Origin: Pseudomonadota bacterium | GTDB taxonomy: Bacteria > Myxococcota_A > Polyangia > Polyangiales > Polyangiaceae | Direction: 5' to 3' | Assembly (NCBI GenBank): GCA_023398955.1 | Contig: JAEWRL010000033.1 | Span: 1 to 64,000, forward strand | Length of the DNA stretch: 64,000 nt | Shown: in pieces, positions 36,681 to 45,217 of the stretch | How positions within the stretch are numbered: the stretch's first letter is position 1 | How the letters are laid out: each line of letters opens with the position of its first letter | Notes under the pieces: generated by a model | Database searches by the model: none | What the model saw: the letters and a program-made list of their open reading frames with translations, nothing else | Told to the model about the DNA's origin: nothing | Made by a program: the position numbers and the translations under genes

Positions 36681-38180
36681 ATGATCGAGCGCGTCGAGAT
36701 CCCCCCACTCCCGAGCCTGGACGACTACGCTCACGTCGCCCAACTAACCCATACCGTCCAAGAGCTTCGCAGTGAAGCGTCCGTTCTTGCACCCAAGTTG
36801 CAGGGGCGCCGCGTCTGGATGGTGAACTCGACGGCGAAGGGAGGCGGCGTGGCGGAAATGCTGCCACGTCTCGTGTCCATGCTGGGAGAGGTAGGCGTAG
36901 ACGCGCGCTGGATCGTCATGAATACACGCCGCGCGGAGTTCTTTCCGCTGACGAAGCGCATTCACAATCTCATCCACGGAAGCGGCAATCCAGCATTCAC
37001 CGAGGAGGATCGGAAGCTCTACGAGCTCGTGAGCCGAGAAGTGGCGGAGGCCCTACGCCCTCAGCTCGATCCCAAGGACATCCTCGTGGTCCATGATCCC
37101 CAGCCGGCAGGGATGGGCGCGATCCTGAAAAGGGAGCTCGGAATCCACTGCATCTGGCGCTGCCACATTGGCCTGGACAATGACGTCCCTGAAACCCGTG
37201 CGGCTTGGGATTTCCTGAAGCCATACATTTCACCATACGACCATAGCGTCTTCACTGCTCCCGAGTACATTCCAAGCTACCTTTCCGGGAACGTGTCGAT
37301 CATTCATCCGGCTGTCGACCCGTTCAGCCATAAGAACAGGGAGCTCTCCACGCACAAGCTCGTGGGGATTCTGACGAACGCGTCCCTCGTGGCTCCGCAT
37401 CACCCCGTCGTCACCCCCCCCTTCGATGCACCTGCCATGCGCCTGCAAGCGGACGGCTCCTTCGCCCCCGCGACCTCCCCCGAGGACCTGGGTCTCCTGT
37501 ACCGGCCCATCGTGGCGCAGGTTTCTCGCTGGGACGACCTCAAGGGATGGGAGCCGTTGCTCGAAGGCTTCGTGGCGCTCAAGGCGAAGACGCGCGGCCC
37601 AGAGATCCTCGAGCGAGGCCGCCAAGCGCTGGACCTCGTTCGGCTCGTCCTGGCCGGTCCGGATCCGGCGGCGGTCGCGGACGACCCCGAGGCGGTGGAC
37701 GTGCTCAACCGCCTCATTGCCCGCTACCGAGCGCTTACACCCGAGCTCCAGCGCGACGTGGCGCTGCTCAGCCTTCCCATGGGTTCCCGCAAGCAGAACG
37801 CTCTGATGGTCAACGCACTTCAACGCTGCTCGTCGATTCTCGTACAGAACTCGCTGCGCGAGGGATTTGGGTTGACGGTGACAGAAGCCATGTGGAAGCG
37901 AGTTGCGGTACTGGGCAGCACCGCCTGCGGGATCCGCCAGCAGATTCGCCACGGGATCGACGGGTACCTCAACGGGCAGCCCGATCAGCCCGACGCGATC
38001 GCTGCGGCGCTGGAGCATCTTCTCGTGAACCCTCAGGCTCGCATCGCCTATGCGAGCCGCGCCCAGCGACGGGTCAACGACGAGTTTCTGGTGTTCGTGC
38101 AGGTGGCGAAGTGGCTCCGCGTCTTGGCAGACACGATCGATCCAGTGCGATACTCTCAGGCCCCGCTCTCCACACGCTAG
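36681..38180 (+). CDS. treT: Trehalose synthase (TreT-type GT4 glycosyltransferase)
   Basis: Predicted cytoplasmic enzyme joining an NDP-glucose donor to glucose to form trehalose. ATG 36681 has AAGGAG four bases upstream. The N-lobe has VWMVNSTAKGGGVAEMLPRLVSMLGEVGVDARWIVM, the signature for this group, and VHDPQPAGM followed by IWRCHIGLD. The C-lobe has PIVAQVSRWDDLKG, VLAGPDP, SILVQNSLREGFGLTVTEAMWK (the E-x7-E motif) and GIDGYL. 499 residues, somewhat longer than archaeal TreT (about 415), with a long insert around 285-310. With glgX nearby it suggests glycogen/trehalose interconversion for stress or starvation. Donor nucleotide is unknown. Confidence 0.88.
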   Translation: MIERVEIPPLPSLDDYAHVAQLTHTVQELRSEASVLAPKLQGRRVWMVNSTAKGGGVAEMLPRLVSMLGEVGVDARWIVMNTRRAEFFPLTKRIHNLIHGSGNPAFTEEDRKLYELVSREVAEALRPQLDPKDILVVHDPQPAGMGAILKRELGIHCIWRCHIGLDNDVPETRAAWDFLKPYISPYDHSVFTAPEYIPSYLSGNVSIIHPAVDPFSHKNRELSTHKLVGILTNASLVAPHHPVVTPPFDAPAMRLQADGSFAPATSPEDLGLLYRPIVAQVSRWDDLKGWEPLLEGFVALKAKTRGPEILERGRQALDLVRLVLAGPDPAAVADDPEAVDVLNRLIARYRALTPELQRDVALLSLPMGSRKQNALMVNALQRCSSILVQNSLREGFGLTVTEAMWKRVAVLGSTACGIRQQIRHGIDGYLNGQPDQPDAIAAALEHLLVNPQARIAYASRAQRRVNDEFLVFVQVAKWLRVLADTIDPVRYSQAPLSTR

Positions 38181-38270
38181 AAGGGCGAGCCCAATCGTCG
38201 AGCACCTCGCCGATTGCGCGAGCATCCGTGGGGTGGAAGCCCTCGCGCGAAGCGCAGGGGAGGGGTCTCG

Positions 38271-38396
38271 GCAAGGCCCCCTCGAGAACAACAGGAATGA
38301 GTCCGAGCAGACCGCGGCCTTCGAGCTTCTTGCCCAGCCCTCGCCCCGTCAGGGGCTGGGCAAGAAGCGTCCGAGAATCGCCGCTCGCTCATTTAG
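38271..38396 (-). repeat. Dispersed hairpin element, copy 1
   Basis: A roughly 126-bp sequence with a close match at 43678-43801. Core: CTTCTTGCCCAGCCC pairs perfectly with GGGCTGGGCAAGAAG around an 11-base loop (stem 15 bp), preceded on the + strand by GGAATGAGTCCGA and followed by GAATCGCCGCTCGCTCATTTAG. On the minus strand the element starts exactly with the TAA of the symporter gene, then ATG. No terminal repeats, duplicated target or spacers are seen. Confidence 0.9.
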
Positions 38397-39865
38397 TCCC
38401 TCGGCGACCGAGGGGCTATCCCGCTCGCTCCAGCCTCGCCAGCGTCCCAGAAGGTGGCGCGCTGAACACCCAACTTCGCCGGTTCGAAGTGTATGCTTGT
38501 TCGTGCTGCACGCTGGCTCTCATAGTCTCGCAGGGCGGCCATTGCCGGCCGCTGTAGGATCAAGATGGCCACAATGTTGAGCCAGGCCATGATCCCGACG
38601 CCCAGATCGCCGAGCCCCCACGCGACGCTCGCCGTTCGCACGGCAGAGTAGACGACGGCTGCGATGAGGGCCAACCGAAGGCCGACGATGAGCCACGGCC
38701 GACTTGCGCGGCGGTCGAGGTAAGCCACGTTCGTTTCGGCAATGTAGTAGTAAGCGACCAGCGTGGTGAACGCGAAGAAGAACAGCGCCACGGCCACGAA
38801 AGCCGCACCAAAGCCCGGCGCGAAGGAATCGACCGCTGCTTGGGTGTAGAGTGGACCTTCTTCGACGCCCGGCAGCCCTGCCACGATCCAATCTCCCGCA
38901 GGACCGCGCACGTTATAGGCGCCGGTCATCAAGAGCATGAAGGCGGTGGCCGAACAGACGACGAGCGTGTCCACATAGACGGAGAAGCTCTGGACCAGCC
39001 CCTGCTGCGCGGGATGCGCTACCTCGGCCGCGGCTGCCGGCTGACACCCCGTACCTTGACCAGCTTCGTTGGAGAACACGCCTCGCTTGACCCCCCAGTG
39101 CACCGCAAGGCCCAAGACCGCCCCGAACGTTGCGTCGGCGCCGAATGCGCTGCTCACGATGAGCGTAAGCATGGCCGGCAGTCTGTCGATGTTGGCGAGC
39201 ACGATTACCCCGGCCACGATAACGTATCCGACGGCCATGAATGGTACCACGACCTGGGCGAACCGCGCGATCCTCTTCACACCGCCGAAGACGATGATCG
39301 CAAGCAATGCGGCGAGCACAAACGCAGTTGCGACCTTGGGCATGGAAAAAGCGCGCTCCATGCTCGCAGCGATGCTGTTCGACTGCACGCCGGGCAACAG
39401 CACACCTGTCGCAATGATCGTGGCGACGGCGAAGGACCGCGCGTACCAGCGAGCGCCGATCCCCTTCTCGATGAAGTAGGCGGGCCCGCCCCGCAGCTCG
39501 CCGTCGATCGATTCCTTGTAGATCTGCGCGAGCGTGGATTCGACGAAGGCGGTACCCGCACCCAGAAACGCGACCGTCCACATCCAGAAGACCGCGCCTG
39601 GTCCACCAAACGTAATGGCGGTCGCCACTCCGGCTATGTTTCCTGTGCCGACTCGGCCCGACAGAGACAGGGCCAGTGCCTGAAAGGAGGACACGCCTCG
39701 CTCCGAGCTCCGCCCGGAGAAGGTCAACCTGACCATCTCCCGAAAATGCCGTACCTGCAGGAAGCGAGTCCGAAGGCTGAAATAGAACCCTACACCAAGG
39801 AATAGATAAACGAGGAGAGGACTCCAAACGAGGGCGTTGGCCTGCGAGACCAGCTCACTTAACAT
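38393..39865 (-). CDS. Sodium:amino-acid symporter, AGCS family
   Basis: Predicted inner-membrane carrier moving alanine or glycine with Na+. The family signature GRVGTGNIAGVATAITFGGPGAVFWMWTVAFLGAGTAFVESTLAQIYK is present near residues 70-120, followed by GGPAYFIEKGIGARW, VHWGVKRGVFSNEAGQGTGCQPAAAAEVAHPAQQGLVQSFSVYVDTLVVCSATAFMLLMTG and FFFAFTTLVAYYYIAETNVAYL. About 11 helices over 490 residues. The last 45 residues are polar and extend past most homologues; the stop codon is supplied by a dispersed hairpin element. ATG 39865 has no clear Shine-Dalgarno; instead three CTTCAAT heptamers sit directly upstream. Confidence 0.9.
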   Translation of the reverse strand: MLSELVSQANALVWSPLLVYLFLGVGFYFSLRTRFLQVRHFREMVRLTFSGRSSERGVSSFQALALSLSGRVGTGNIAGVATAITFGGPGAVFWMWTVAFLGAGTAFVESTLAQIYKESIDGELRGGPAYFIEKGIGARWYARSFAVATIIATGVLLPGVQSNSIAASMERAFSMPKVATAFVLAALLAIIVFGGVKRIARFAQVVVPFMAVGYVIVAGVIVLANIDRLPAMLTLIVSSAFGADATFGAVLGLAVHWGVKRGVFSNEAGQGTGCQPAAAAEVAHPAQQGLVQSFSVYVDTLVVCSATAFMLLMTGAYNVRGPAGDWIVAGLPGVEEGPLYTQAAVDSFAPGFGAAFVAVALFFFAFTTLVAYYYIAETNVAYLDRRASRPWLIVGLRLALIAAVVYSAVRTASVAWGLGDLGVGIMAWLNIVAILILQRPAMAALRDYESQRAARTSIHFEPAKLGVQRATFWDAGEAGASGIAPRSPRD

Positions 39866-39866
39866 T

Positions 39867-39901
39867 ATTGAAGGACCATCATTGAAGCCCTACTATTGAA
39901 G
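39867..39901 (-). promoter_or_regulatory. Three CTTCAAT heptamers spaced 14 bp before the symporter start
   Basis: ATTGAAG (+ strand) starts at 39867, 39881 and 39895, an exact 14-base period, beginning one base from the symporter ATG. A looser copy (ATTGAAA) is at 39928. The position over the leader suggests a repeated protein- or RNA-binding site, or a degenerate microsatellite. Confidence 0.55.
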
Positions 39902-40303
39902 GCAGCCTTGTAGTGATACAGCACTTGATTGAAATGCGTCAAGCGGCTGCTTCACCGCTCCCTACAAGTAGAGAACCCGAACCCATTCTGCAATGGGGAA
40001 CGGCGCGCCGCGACGGTCGTCTCCGCCGGGCACCTGCCGCGCGGCTCGAGACGGAGGCTCACGCATTGTAACCGTCGGCGCTCACGCTTTCCGGCCAATG
40101 AACCGCGTCGGTTCCCAACGCGGGCTCCACGCCGCGATGGCAAGGATCTCCAGGGAACGCTCATTCCGCAAGGACCGGCCAACGGGTCACAACGCTGCCA
40201 CCCGCGAAAACTGGGAGGAGCGGCCGGTACCGGGTTGCCGAGACCGCCACTGTCCCCATGGATCACGCCGCCCCCTCTAGCCCGGGGCAGGAGGAAGTAT
40301 CCA
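39902..40303. other. Gene-free stretch between symporter and peroxiredoxin genes
   Basis: About 400 bp holding divergent promoters. Open frames are present but have no conserved content. AT-rich patches at 39902-39935 suit a promoter for the symporter gene. Confidence 0.4.
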
Positions 40304-40939
40304 ATGGCATTACGACTCGGCGACACCGCGCCGGATTTCAACGCACAGACAACGGAAGGGGAGCTCCGCTTCCACCAATGGCTCGGCAGCAGCTGGGGGA
40401 TGCTCTTCTCGCACCCGAAGGACTTCACGCCCGTCTGCACGACAGAGCTCGGACGGGTAGCTAAGCTGAAGCCCGAGTTCGACAAGCGCAATACGAAGGT
40501 TATCGGGCTCAGCGTGGACCCGATTGAAGACCACGTCGCTTGGATCCGCGACATCGAGGAGACGCAGGGAGTCAAGATGAACTTCCCCTTGATCGCGGAC
40601 GCCGACCGGAAGATTGCGAAACTTTACGATATGATCCACCCCAATGCGAGTGACACCCTCACCGTGCGCTCCGTCTTCGTGGTTGGTCCAGACAAGAAGA
40701 TCAAGCTCATCTTGACGTATCCGGCGAGTACGGGGCGCAACTTCGACGAGCTCTTGCGGACAATCGACTCCCTGCAGCTGACCTCGGAGTACCAGGTCGC
40801 GACACCCGCGGACTGGACCGACGGCGAAGACGTCATCATCGTCCCTTCGCTCAGTGACGCCGAAGCGCGTGGCAAATTCGAGAAGGGATTCAAATCGATC
40901 CGACCCTACCTGCGCGTCACCCCCCAGCCGAACCGCTGA
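40304..40939 (+). CDS. 1-Cys peroxiredoxin (Prx6 family)
   Basis: Predicted cytoplasmic thiol peroxidase reducing H2O2 and organic peroxides. ATG 40304 has GAGGA eight bases upstream. MALRLGDTAPDFNAQTTEG starts the fold; the peroxidatic Cys45 lies in HPKDFTPVCTTELG. WIRDIEETQG and DTLTVRSVFVVGPDKKIKLILTYPASTGRNFDELLRTIDSLQLT are the Prx6 C-terminal dimer blocks, then TPADWTDGEDVIIVPSLSDAEA. 211 residues, standard. No resolving Cys is seen, as expected for 1-Cys type. It converges with glgX with a 16-bp gap. Confidence 0.95.
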   Translation: MALRLGDTAPDFNAQTTEGELRFHQWLGSSWGMLFSHPKDFTPVCTTELGRVAKLKPEFDKRNTKVIGLSVDPIEDHVAWIRDIEETQGVKMNFPLIADADRKIAKLYDMIHPNASDTLTVRSVFVVGPDKKIKLILTYPASTGRNFDELLRTIDSLQLTSEYQVATPADWTDGEDVIIVPSLSDAEARGKFEKGFKSIRPYLRVTPQPNR

Positions 40940-40955
40940 GGTAGAAACCTCTGGC

Positions 40956-42998
40956 TCACGCGCGCTCGCTGGCCACGAAAACGACGATGGAGCGCGCGTG
41001 AACCAAATAGCTGTCTTCGCTGAAGACGGGCGCGTCACCGAGGGGAAGGATGTCCCGGGGGCTGGGCGCGAAGGTGTCGATGACTCGCAACCAGCCGCCG
41101 TAGATTTCCGGGAGCTGGAAGTGCATCGCTTCCCAGAACGCGTTGAACATCATGTGAAGGGTCCGGTGTTGGGTACGCAGCGTCACGGCCAGAGAGCGCG
41201 AGCAGTCGCTCCAGTCAGGCTTCTGTAGTTCGACGCCGTGCCAGCGGATGTCAATCTGTCGCAGGGTCTCGGCGAGGGATTGGTCGCGGTCTTGCTTGGG
41301 CGCGACCCGCTGACGAAACTCGATGAGCAGCCGCGCGAATCGAAGCACGTCGGCGTGCTTCTTGAGCAGCTCCCAATCGAACCAGCTCAGGTGGTTGTCC
41401 TGGCAGTACGCGTTGTTGTTGCCAAGCTGGGTGCGACGCACCTCGTCGCCCATCAGGAGCATGGGTACGCCCATGGAAAGCAGCGTCAATGTGAACAGGT
41501 TCTTCACCTGACGATTGCGCAACGTCTCAATGGCGCGGTCGGTCGTCGGGCCCTCCACACCACAGTTCCAGCTCACGTTGTGGTCGTTTCCATCGCGGTT
41601 GTTCTCCCCGTTGGCTTCATTGTGCTTCACGTTATAGGAAACGACGTCGTTGAGCGTGAACCCATCGTGGCACGTGACGAAGTTGATGCTCTGCTCGGCT
41701 TCCCTGGACCCATGTTCGTAGAGGTCCGGGCTGGCGAGCAGCCGGTTAGAGAGCTTGCGAATGCAGCCCCGATCCCCTTTGACGAAGCCTCGTATGTCGT
41801 CGCGGAAATGCCCGTTCCACTCTCTCCAGCGATCGCCGACGAACGAACCCACCTGGTACAGACCACCGGCGTCCCACGGTTCCGCGATGAGCTTCGCCCC
41901 AGCCAGCACTGGGTCCGTCTCAATGCTCCACAGCGTATGCGGATTGGCCAGCACCTGCCCACCATCACCACGTGCGAGGATTGAGGCCAAATCGAAGCGA
42001 AAGCCGTCGACGTGGAAGGTCTTCACCCAGTACCTCAGGCTGTCTTGGATGAGGCGCCGCACCACCGGGTTGTTCGTGTTCAGCGTATTACCCGTACCGC
42101 TGTAGTTAGCGTAGTGCCCCTCCTGCAGCATGTAGTAGGTGGCGTTATCGAAGCCCTTGAAGCAAGCTGTAGGACCCAGCGCATCACCTTCCGCGGTGTG
42201 GTTGTAAACGACGTCCAGAATGACCTCGATGCCCGCGCGATGAAGCGCTTTGATCATGTCCCGCAGCTCGTCCAGTGGCGCCGTGGGGCTCGAGCCGCCG
42301 GCATAGGACGCGTGCGGCGCGAAGAAACTGATGGGCGCATATCCCCAGTAGTTCGCACGACCCAGCGGCGCGTCCTGCTCATCGAACTGGAATACGGGCA
42401 AGAGCTCGACGGCCGTGATACCAAGCCGCTGCAGGTACGGGATCTTCTCGATCAACCCGGCGTACTTGCCACGGTGATGAGCCGCAACCCCCGAGTTTGG
42501 GTTCTTGGTGAAGCCTCCCACGTGCAACTCGTAGATGATGGTGCGCCCCCAAGCATGCCGCAGTGGTTCGTCCCCCTCCCAATCGTATGCCCCCTCGTCC
42601 ACGACGACGCTCTTCATCGCACGCGCGCAGTTGTCGCCAGGACGGATCGCCGCCTCCCGCTCGTAGCCACTCGGGACCGCAACGAGTCTTCCGTAGGGGT
42701 CTAGGAGGATTTTTTCGCTGTCGAAGTGGTCGCCTGTGTCCGGCACGCGCGGAGCGTAGGTTCGAAACCCGTAGAGCTGTCCCGCCGTGATATTGGGCAG
42801 AAAGACGTGCCAATATGGGAACGTGCGGTTGAAGGCCGGGTCGAGCTCGATAATGCGGGACGGGCGAGCGCTGTCGACAGCATCAAAGAGGCACAGCTCC
42901 ACTCTGCGGCTACGCCGCGAATAGACGCTGAAGTTCGCGCCCCCGTCCCGTAAACGAACTCCTAAGGGAGCGCTCGCACCTCGTCCAATGTCTCTCAT
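40956..42998 (-). CDS. glgX: Glycogen debranching enzyme GlgX
   Basis: Predicted cytoplasmic GH13 isoamylase-type enzyme hydrolysing alpha-1,6 branches of phosphorylase-trimmed glycogen. N-terminal CBM48 (about 10-110: PLGVRLRDGGANFSVYSRRSRRVELCLFD). The GH13 regions follow in order: LDVVYNHT, DGFRFDLAS with the catalytic Asp nucleophile, LIAEPWD with the acid/base Glu, and NFVTCHDGFTL. NEANGENNRDG and WNCG are GlgX/TreX hallmarks. 680 residues from ATG 42998. The neighbourhood includes a trehalose synthase, fitting storage-glucan turnover. glgP, glgB and treY/treZ are not in the window. Confidence 0.95.
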   Translation of the reverse strand: MRDIGRGASAPLGVRLRDGGANFSVYSRRSRRVELCLFDAVDSARPSRIIELDPAFNRTFPYWHVFLPNITAGQLYGFRTYAPRVPDTGDHFDSEKILLDPYGRLVAVPSGYEREAAIRPGDNCARAMKSVVVDEGAYDWEGDEPLRHAWGRTIIYELHVGGFTKNPNSGVAAHHRGKYAGLIEKIPYLQRLGITAVELLPVFQFDEQDAPLGRANYWGYAPISFFAPHASYAGGSSPTAPLDELRDMIKALHRAGIEVILDVVYNHTAEGDALGPTACFKGFDNATYYMLQEGHYANYSGTGNTLNTNNPVVRRLIQDSLRYWVKTFHVDGFRFDLASILARGDGGQVLANPHTLWSIETDPVLAGAKLIAEPWDAGGLYQVGSFVGDRWREWNGHFRDDIRGFVKGDRGCIRKLSNRLLASPDLYEHGSREAEQSINFVTCHDGFTLNDVVSYNVKHNEANGENNRDGNDHNVSWNCGVEGPTTDRAIETLRNRQVKNLFTLTLLSMGVPMLLMGDEVRRTQLGNNNAYCQDNHLSWFDWELLKKHADVLRFARLLIEFRQRVAPKQDRDQSLAETLRQIDIRWHGVELQKPDWSDCSRSLAVTLRTQHRTLHMMFNAFWEAMHFQLPEIYGGWLRVIDTFAPSPRDILPLGDAPVFSEDSYLVHARSIVVFVASERA

Positions 42999-43052
42999 GC
43001 AGCGCTAGGGTAGCTGGCGGGCAGAGAAAATCGAGGTTCGATCCAGCAAGCC

Positions 43053-43496
43053 TCAGGGTCCGAGAAGGTGGGCGTCCCGCGCATCGACGGTCCGGAAGTG
43101 GTTCTCCAGCCATTCACCTATCGCGTCGACCGCAACGCGAAGGTCCTCCCGAGTTCGACAACGCATGACTGCGCGCTTGGCGGCCTGCATCGCCGACAAC
43201 AGGGCATCGTGGGAGCAGCGGTGGCTGAACCACCTTTGTTCGTCCTGCTTCATCAGGAGCATCTCTTCCTCGGAGAACTCATTGGTGACGTCGAAGATGA
43301 TCTCTTCGAGCATTCCAAAGGCGTGGGCGCGGCGAAACAGGGCGTCCCGGTCGTCCAACGCATCCCGCAGCGCCGTCAACCGCTTCGCAATTCGATCGCG
43401 CGCTCCAGCGAACGACCAGCGCACTTGAGAGGGTGGGTCGCTATCGCCGGGTGTGAAAGAAACTGCCTCCGAGACGGTGAACGCCTGATTCGACAT
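43053..43496 (-). CDS. Hemerythrin-like protein with incomplete iron site
   Basis: Predicted 147-residue four-helix protein related to bacteriohemerythrins, which bind O2 at a di-iron centre. Family pattern: MLEEIIFDVTNEFSEEEMLLM, then WFSHRCSHDALLSAM (His92, His96) and EWLENHFRTVDARD (His133, Asp138). The Glu of the HxxxE pair is kept (Glu77), but the preceding ligand is Glu73 instead of His, and no His is found in the first helix where the family normally has one. So two of the usual His ligands are missing. It may bind metal differently or not at all. Co-directional with glgX, 54 bp upstream. Confidence 0.7.
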   Translation of the reverse strand: MSNQAFTVSEAVSFTPGDSDPPSQVRWSFAGARDRIAKRLTALRDALDDRDALFRRAHAFGMLEEIIFDVTNEFSEEEMLLMKQDEQRWFSHRCSHDALLSAMQAAKRAVMRCRTREDLRVAVDAIGEWLENHFRTVDARDAHLLGP

Positions 43497-43677
43497 ATCC
43501 CAACTTAGGTGATGCTTCTATAAGCGGGGCGCCTGAGGCCCGCGTTGGCCCCGCTCTATCCGCACATCCCACGCGAGCCGCTGGCTCCAACGGCGCCCGA
43601 ACTGATGCCTTAAGGGCCCGCCCCTCATCAGGTGGTGACGCGGCGCCGCGCCAAGATCCGGCTCAACAGCCGAAACA

Positions 43678-43801
43678 GCAAAGACCCCTCGAAGACAATG
43701 GGAATGAGTCCGAACAGACGACGGCCTTCGAGCTTCCTGCCCAGCCTCGCCCCGTCAGGGGCTGGGCAAGAAGCGACCGAGAATTGCGCTCGCCCATTTA
43801 G
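43678..43801 (-). repeat. Dispersed hairpin element, copy 2
   Basis: About 124 bp matching 38271-38396 over its whole length, with mostly single-base differences. The stem is CTTCCTGCCCAGCC with GGCTGGGCAAGAAG (one mismatch, pairable as G-U), around the same loop containing CGCCCCGTCAG. On the minus strand it begins with the TAA of dinB followed at once by ATG, exactly as in copy 1. It occupies most of the 301-bp gap between dinB and the hemerythrin-like gene; the rest of that gap (43497-43677) shows nothing else. Confidence 0.9.
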
Positions 43802-45039
43802 GTTCCGCGTTTTCGGCGATCAGACGGGGTCAGCTTCTCCGGCGCGCGCACTGCCGGGGCGATCGCGCCGGTGCCGAACTTCGCCACGATCGCGTCGATG
43901 ACTGCTCCAACCCGCTCACCGCGGTCGACGGAGCTAGTGTCACTGAAGAGCTCCAGCTGAGCCGCGGCCTCTCGCTCCAGGGAACTCACGGATACCCCCA
44001 ACAGGCGCACGGGTTCGTCTACTCCGGCGGCGTCCCACAACTCGATGGCTGCCCGGGCGATGCGTTGACCGTCCGCGGTAGCTCGCTGGAGAGTGCTGCG
44101 CCGAGTGAGCAACGGGTAAATGCGGTGCGGCCCGGGGAGTCCGCCCGGCAGCCTTCGGGCCAGCTTCACCTTGAGGGTAACCGTGCGACCACGAAGCCGC
44201 TCCCTGCGCAGCCGTGCGGCAACCGCCTGAGCGTGGGCCCTCAGAGCCTCGACGATCATCTCTCGCGCCAGCACATCGGTTTCGAAGGTGTTCTCCTCCC
44301 CCATGCTCTTCGGGTCTGCCGTACCGTTCACCTCGCGCGAGTCCTCACCGCGCGCCAACGCAATGAGAGCGTGGGCACGGTCCCCAACCAACCGCTCCAG
44401 GACGCTCGGCTCGACGTGCCCGAGCTCGCCGAGCGTGCGAAGCCCCGCTGCTTCCAGCTGCTCCGCGAGCACCGGCCCAACTCCCCACAGGCGGCGAACG
44501 GCCAACGGCGCGAGAAGCGCCTCGACCCGCTCCTGGGGACAAAAGAAGAGGCCGTCGGGCTTGCCGAGCGAGCATGCAATCTTCGCAACGAGCTTGTTCG
44601 GTGCAATGCCCACCGAGATGACGAGGCCGGTCTCCTCCCGGACCCGCTGTTTGAGCTGGCGCCCGAGTGCCACGGGGCCGCCGAACAGCCCAACCGACCG
44701 CGTGATGTCAAGGAACGCCTCATCGAGGGCCAGCGGTTCGATATCGGGCGTAAACTCCGCAAAGACACCGTGAATTTGAGCCGACACGCTGCCGTACTTT
44801 GCGATGTCGCTCGGCAAGAAAACGCCCTGGGGGCAAAGCCGTCTCGCTTCATATCCCGGCATCGCTGACCTGACACCAAAGCGTCGAGCTTCGTAGGATG
44901 CAGCAGCAACGACCCCGCGCGCAGAAACTGCGCCAACAATGACCGGCTTGCCGCGCAGGTCCGGTCGGTCCCGCTGCTCGATGGAAGCGTAGAACGCATC
45001 CATGTCCGCGTGCAGAATCACTCGCTCCCGAGGGGACAC
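43798..45039 (-). CDS. dinB: DNA polymerase IV (Y family)
   Basis: Predicted translesion DNA polymerase. Palm motifs: VILHADMDAFYASIEQRDRPDLRGKPVIVG (first Asp pair) and PLALDEAFLDITRS (catalytic Asp-Glu). VSVGIAPNKLVAKIACSLGKPDGL and LWGVGPVLAEQLEAAGLRTLGEL (helix-hairpin-helix) follow. The little-finger domain is at about 245-355, and a beta-clamp binding motif QLELF is near the C-terminus. 413 residues from GTG 45039. The C-terminal tail is Lys/Arg-rich and ends at a stop codon that belongs to a dispersed hairpin element. No LexA-box-like palindrome is obvious upstream. Confidence 0.95.
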   Translation of the reverse strand: MSPRERVILHADMDAFYASIEQRDRPDLRGKPVIVGAVSARGVVAAASYEARRFGVRSAMPGYEARRLCPQGVFLPSDIAKYGSVSAQIHGVFAEFTPDIEPLALDEAFLDITRSVGLFGGPVALGRQLKQRVREETGLVISVGIAPNKLVAKIACSLGKPDGLFFCPQERVEALLAPLAVRRLWGVGPVLAEQLEAAGLRTLGELGHVEPSVLERLVGDRAHALIALARGEDSREVNGTADPKSMGEENTFETDVLAREMIVEALRAHAQAVAARLRRERLRGRTVTLKVKLARRLPGGLPGPHRIYPLLTRRSTLQRATADGQRIARAAIELWDAAGVDEPVRLLGVSVSSLEREAAAQLELFSDTSSVDRGERVGAVIDAIVAKFGTGAIAPAVRAPEKLTPSDRRKRGT

Positions 45040-45217
45040 GCGACCATTCTAGCCTTGACCCTGCCCGCCTGCGCACCTAGTCTTTTGCTCTTGGGTGCGC
45101 GGCACGGTGCCGTGACAGGCTCTCCGGGTGGTCGGGCCGCCATCCGACACTCTGCCTGGGGCAGTCCTGGCCGGTTTGGTGCCGAGGACTGCTCGCGGCG
45201 GGCGATCGGAGAGCAGC

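Noticed and set aside
38177..38392. 71-codon reading frame starting at the ATG just after the symporter stop
   Set aside because: The same ATG exists in the second hairpin element but the frames diverge by an indel, so a conserved peptide is not supported by these two copies.
43020..43052. TTCGATCC tRNA T-loop-like word next to glgX
   Set aside because: No acceptor or anticodon stem can be formed around it.
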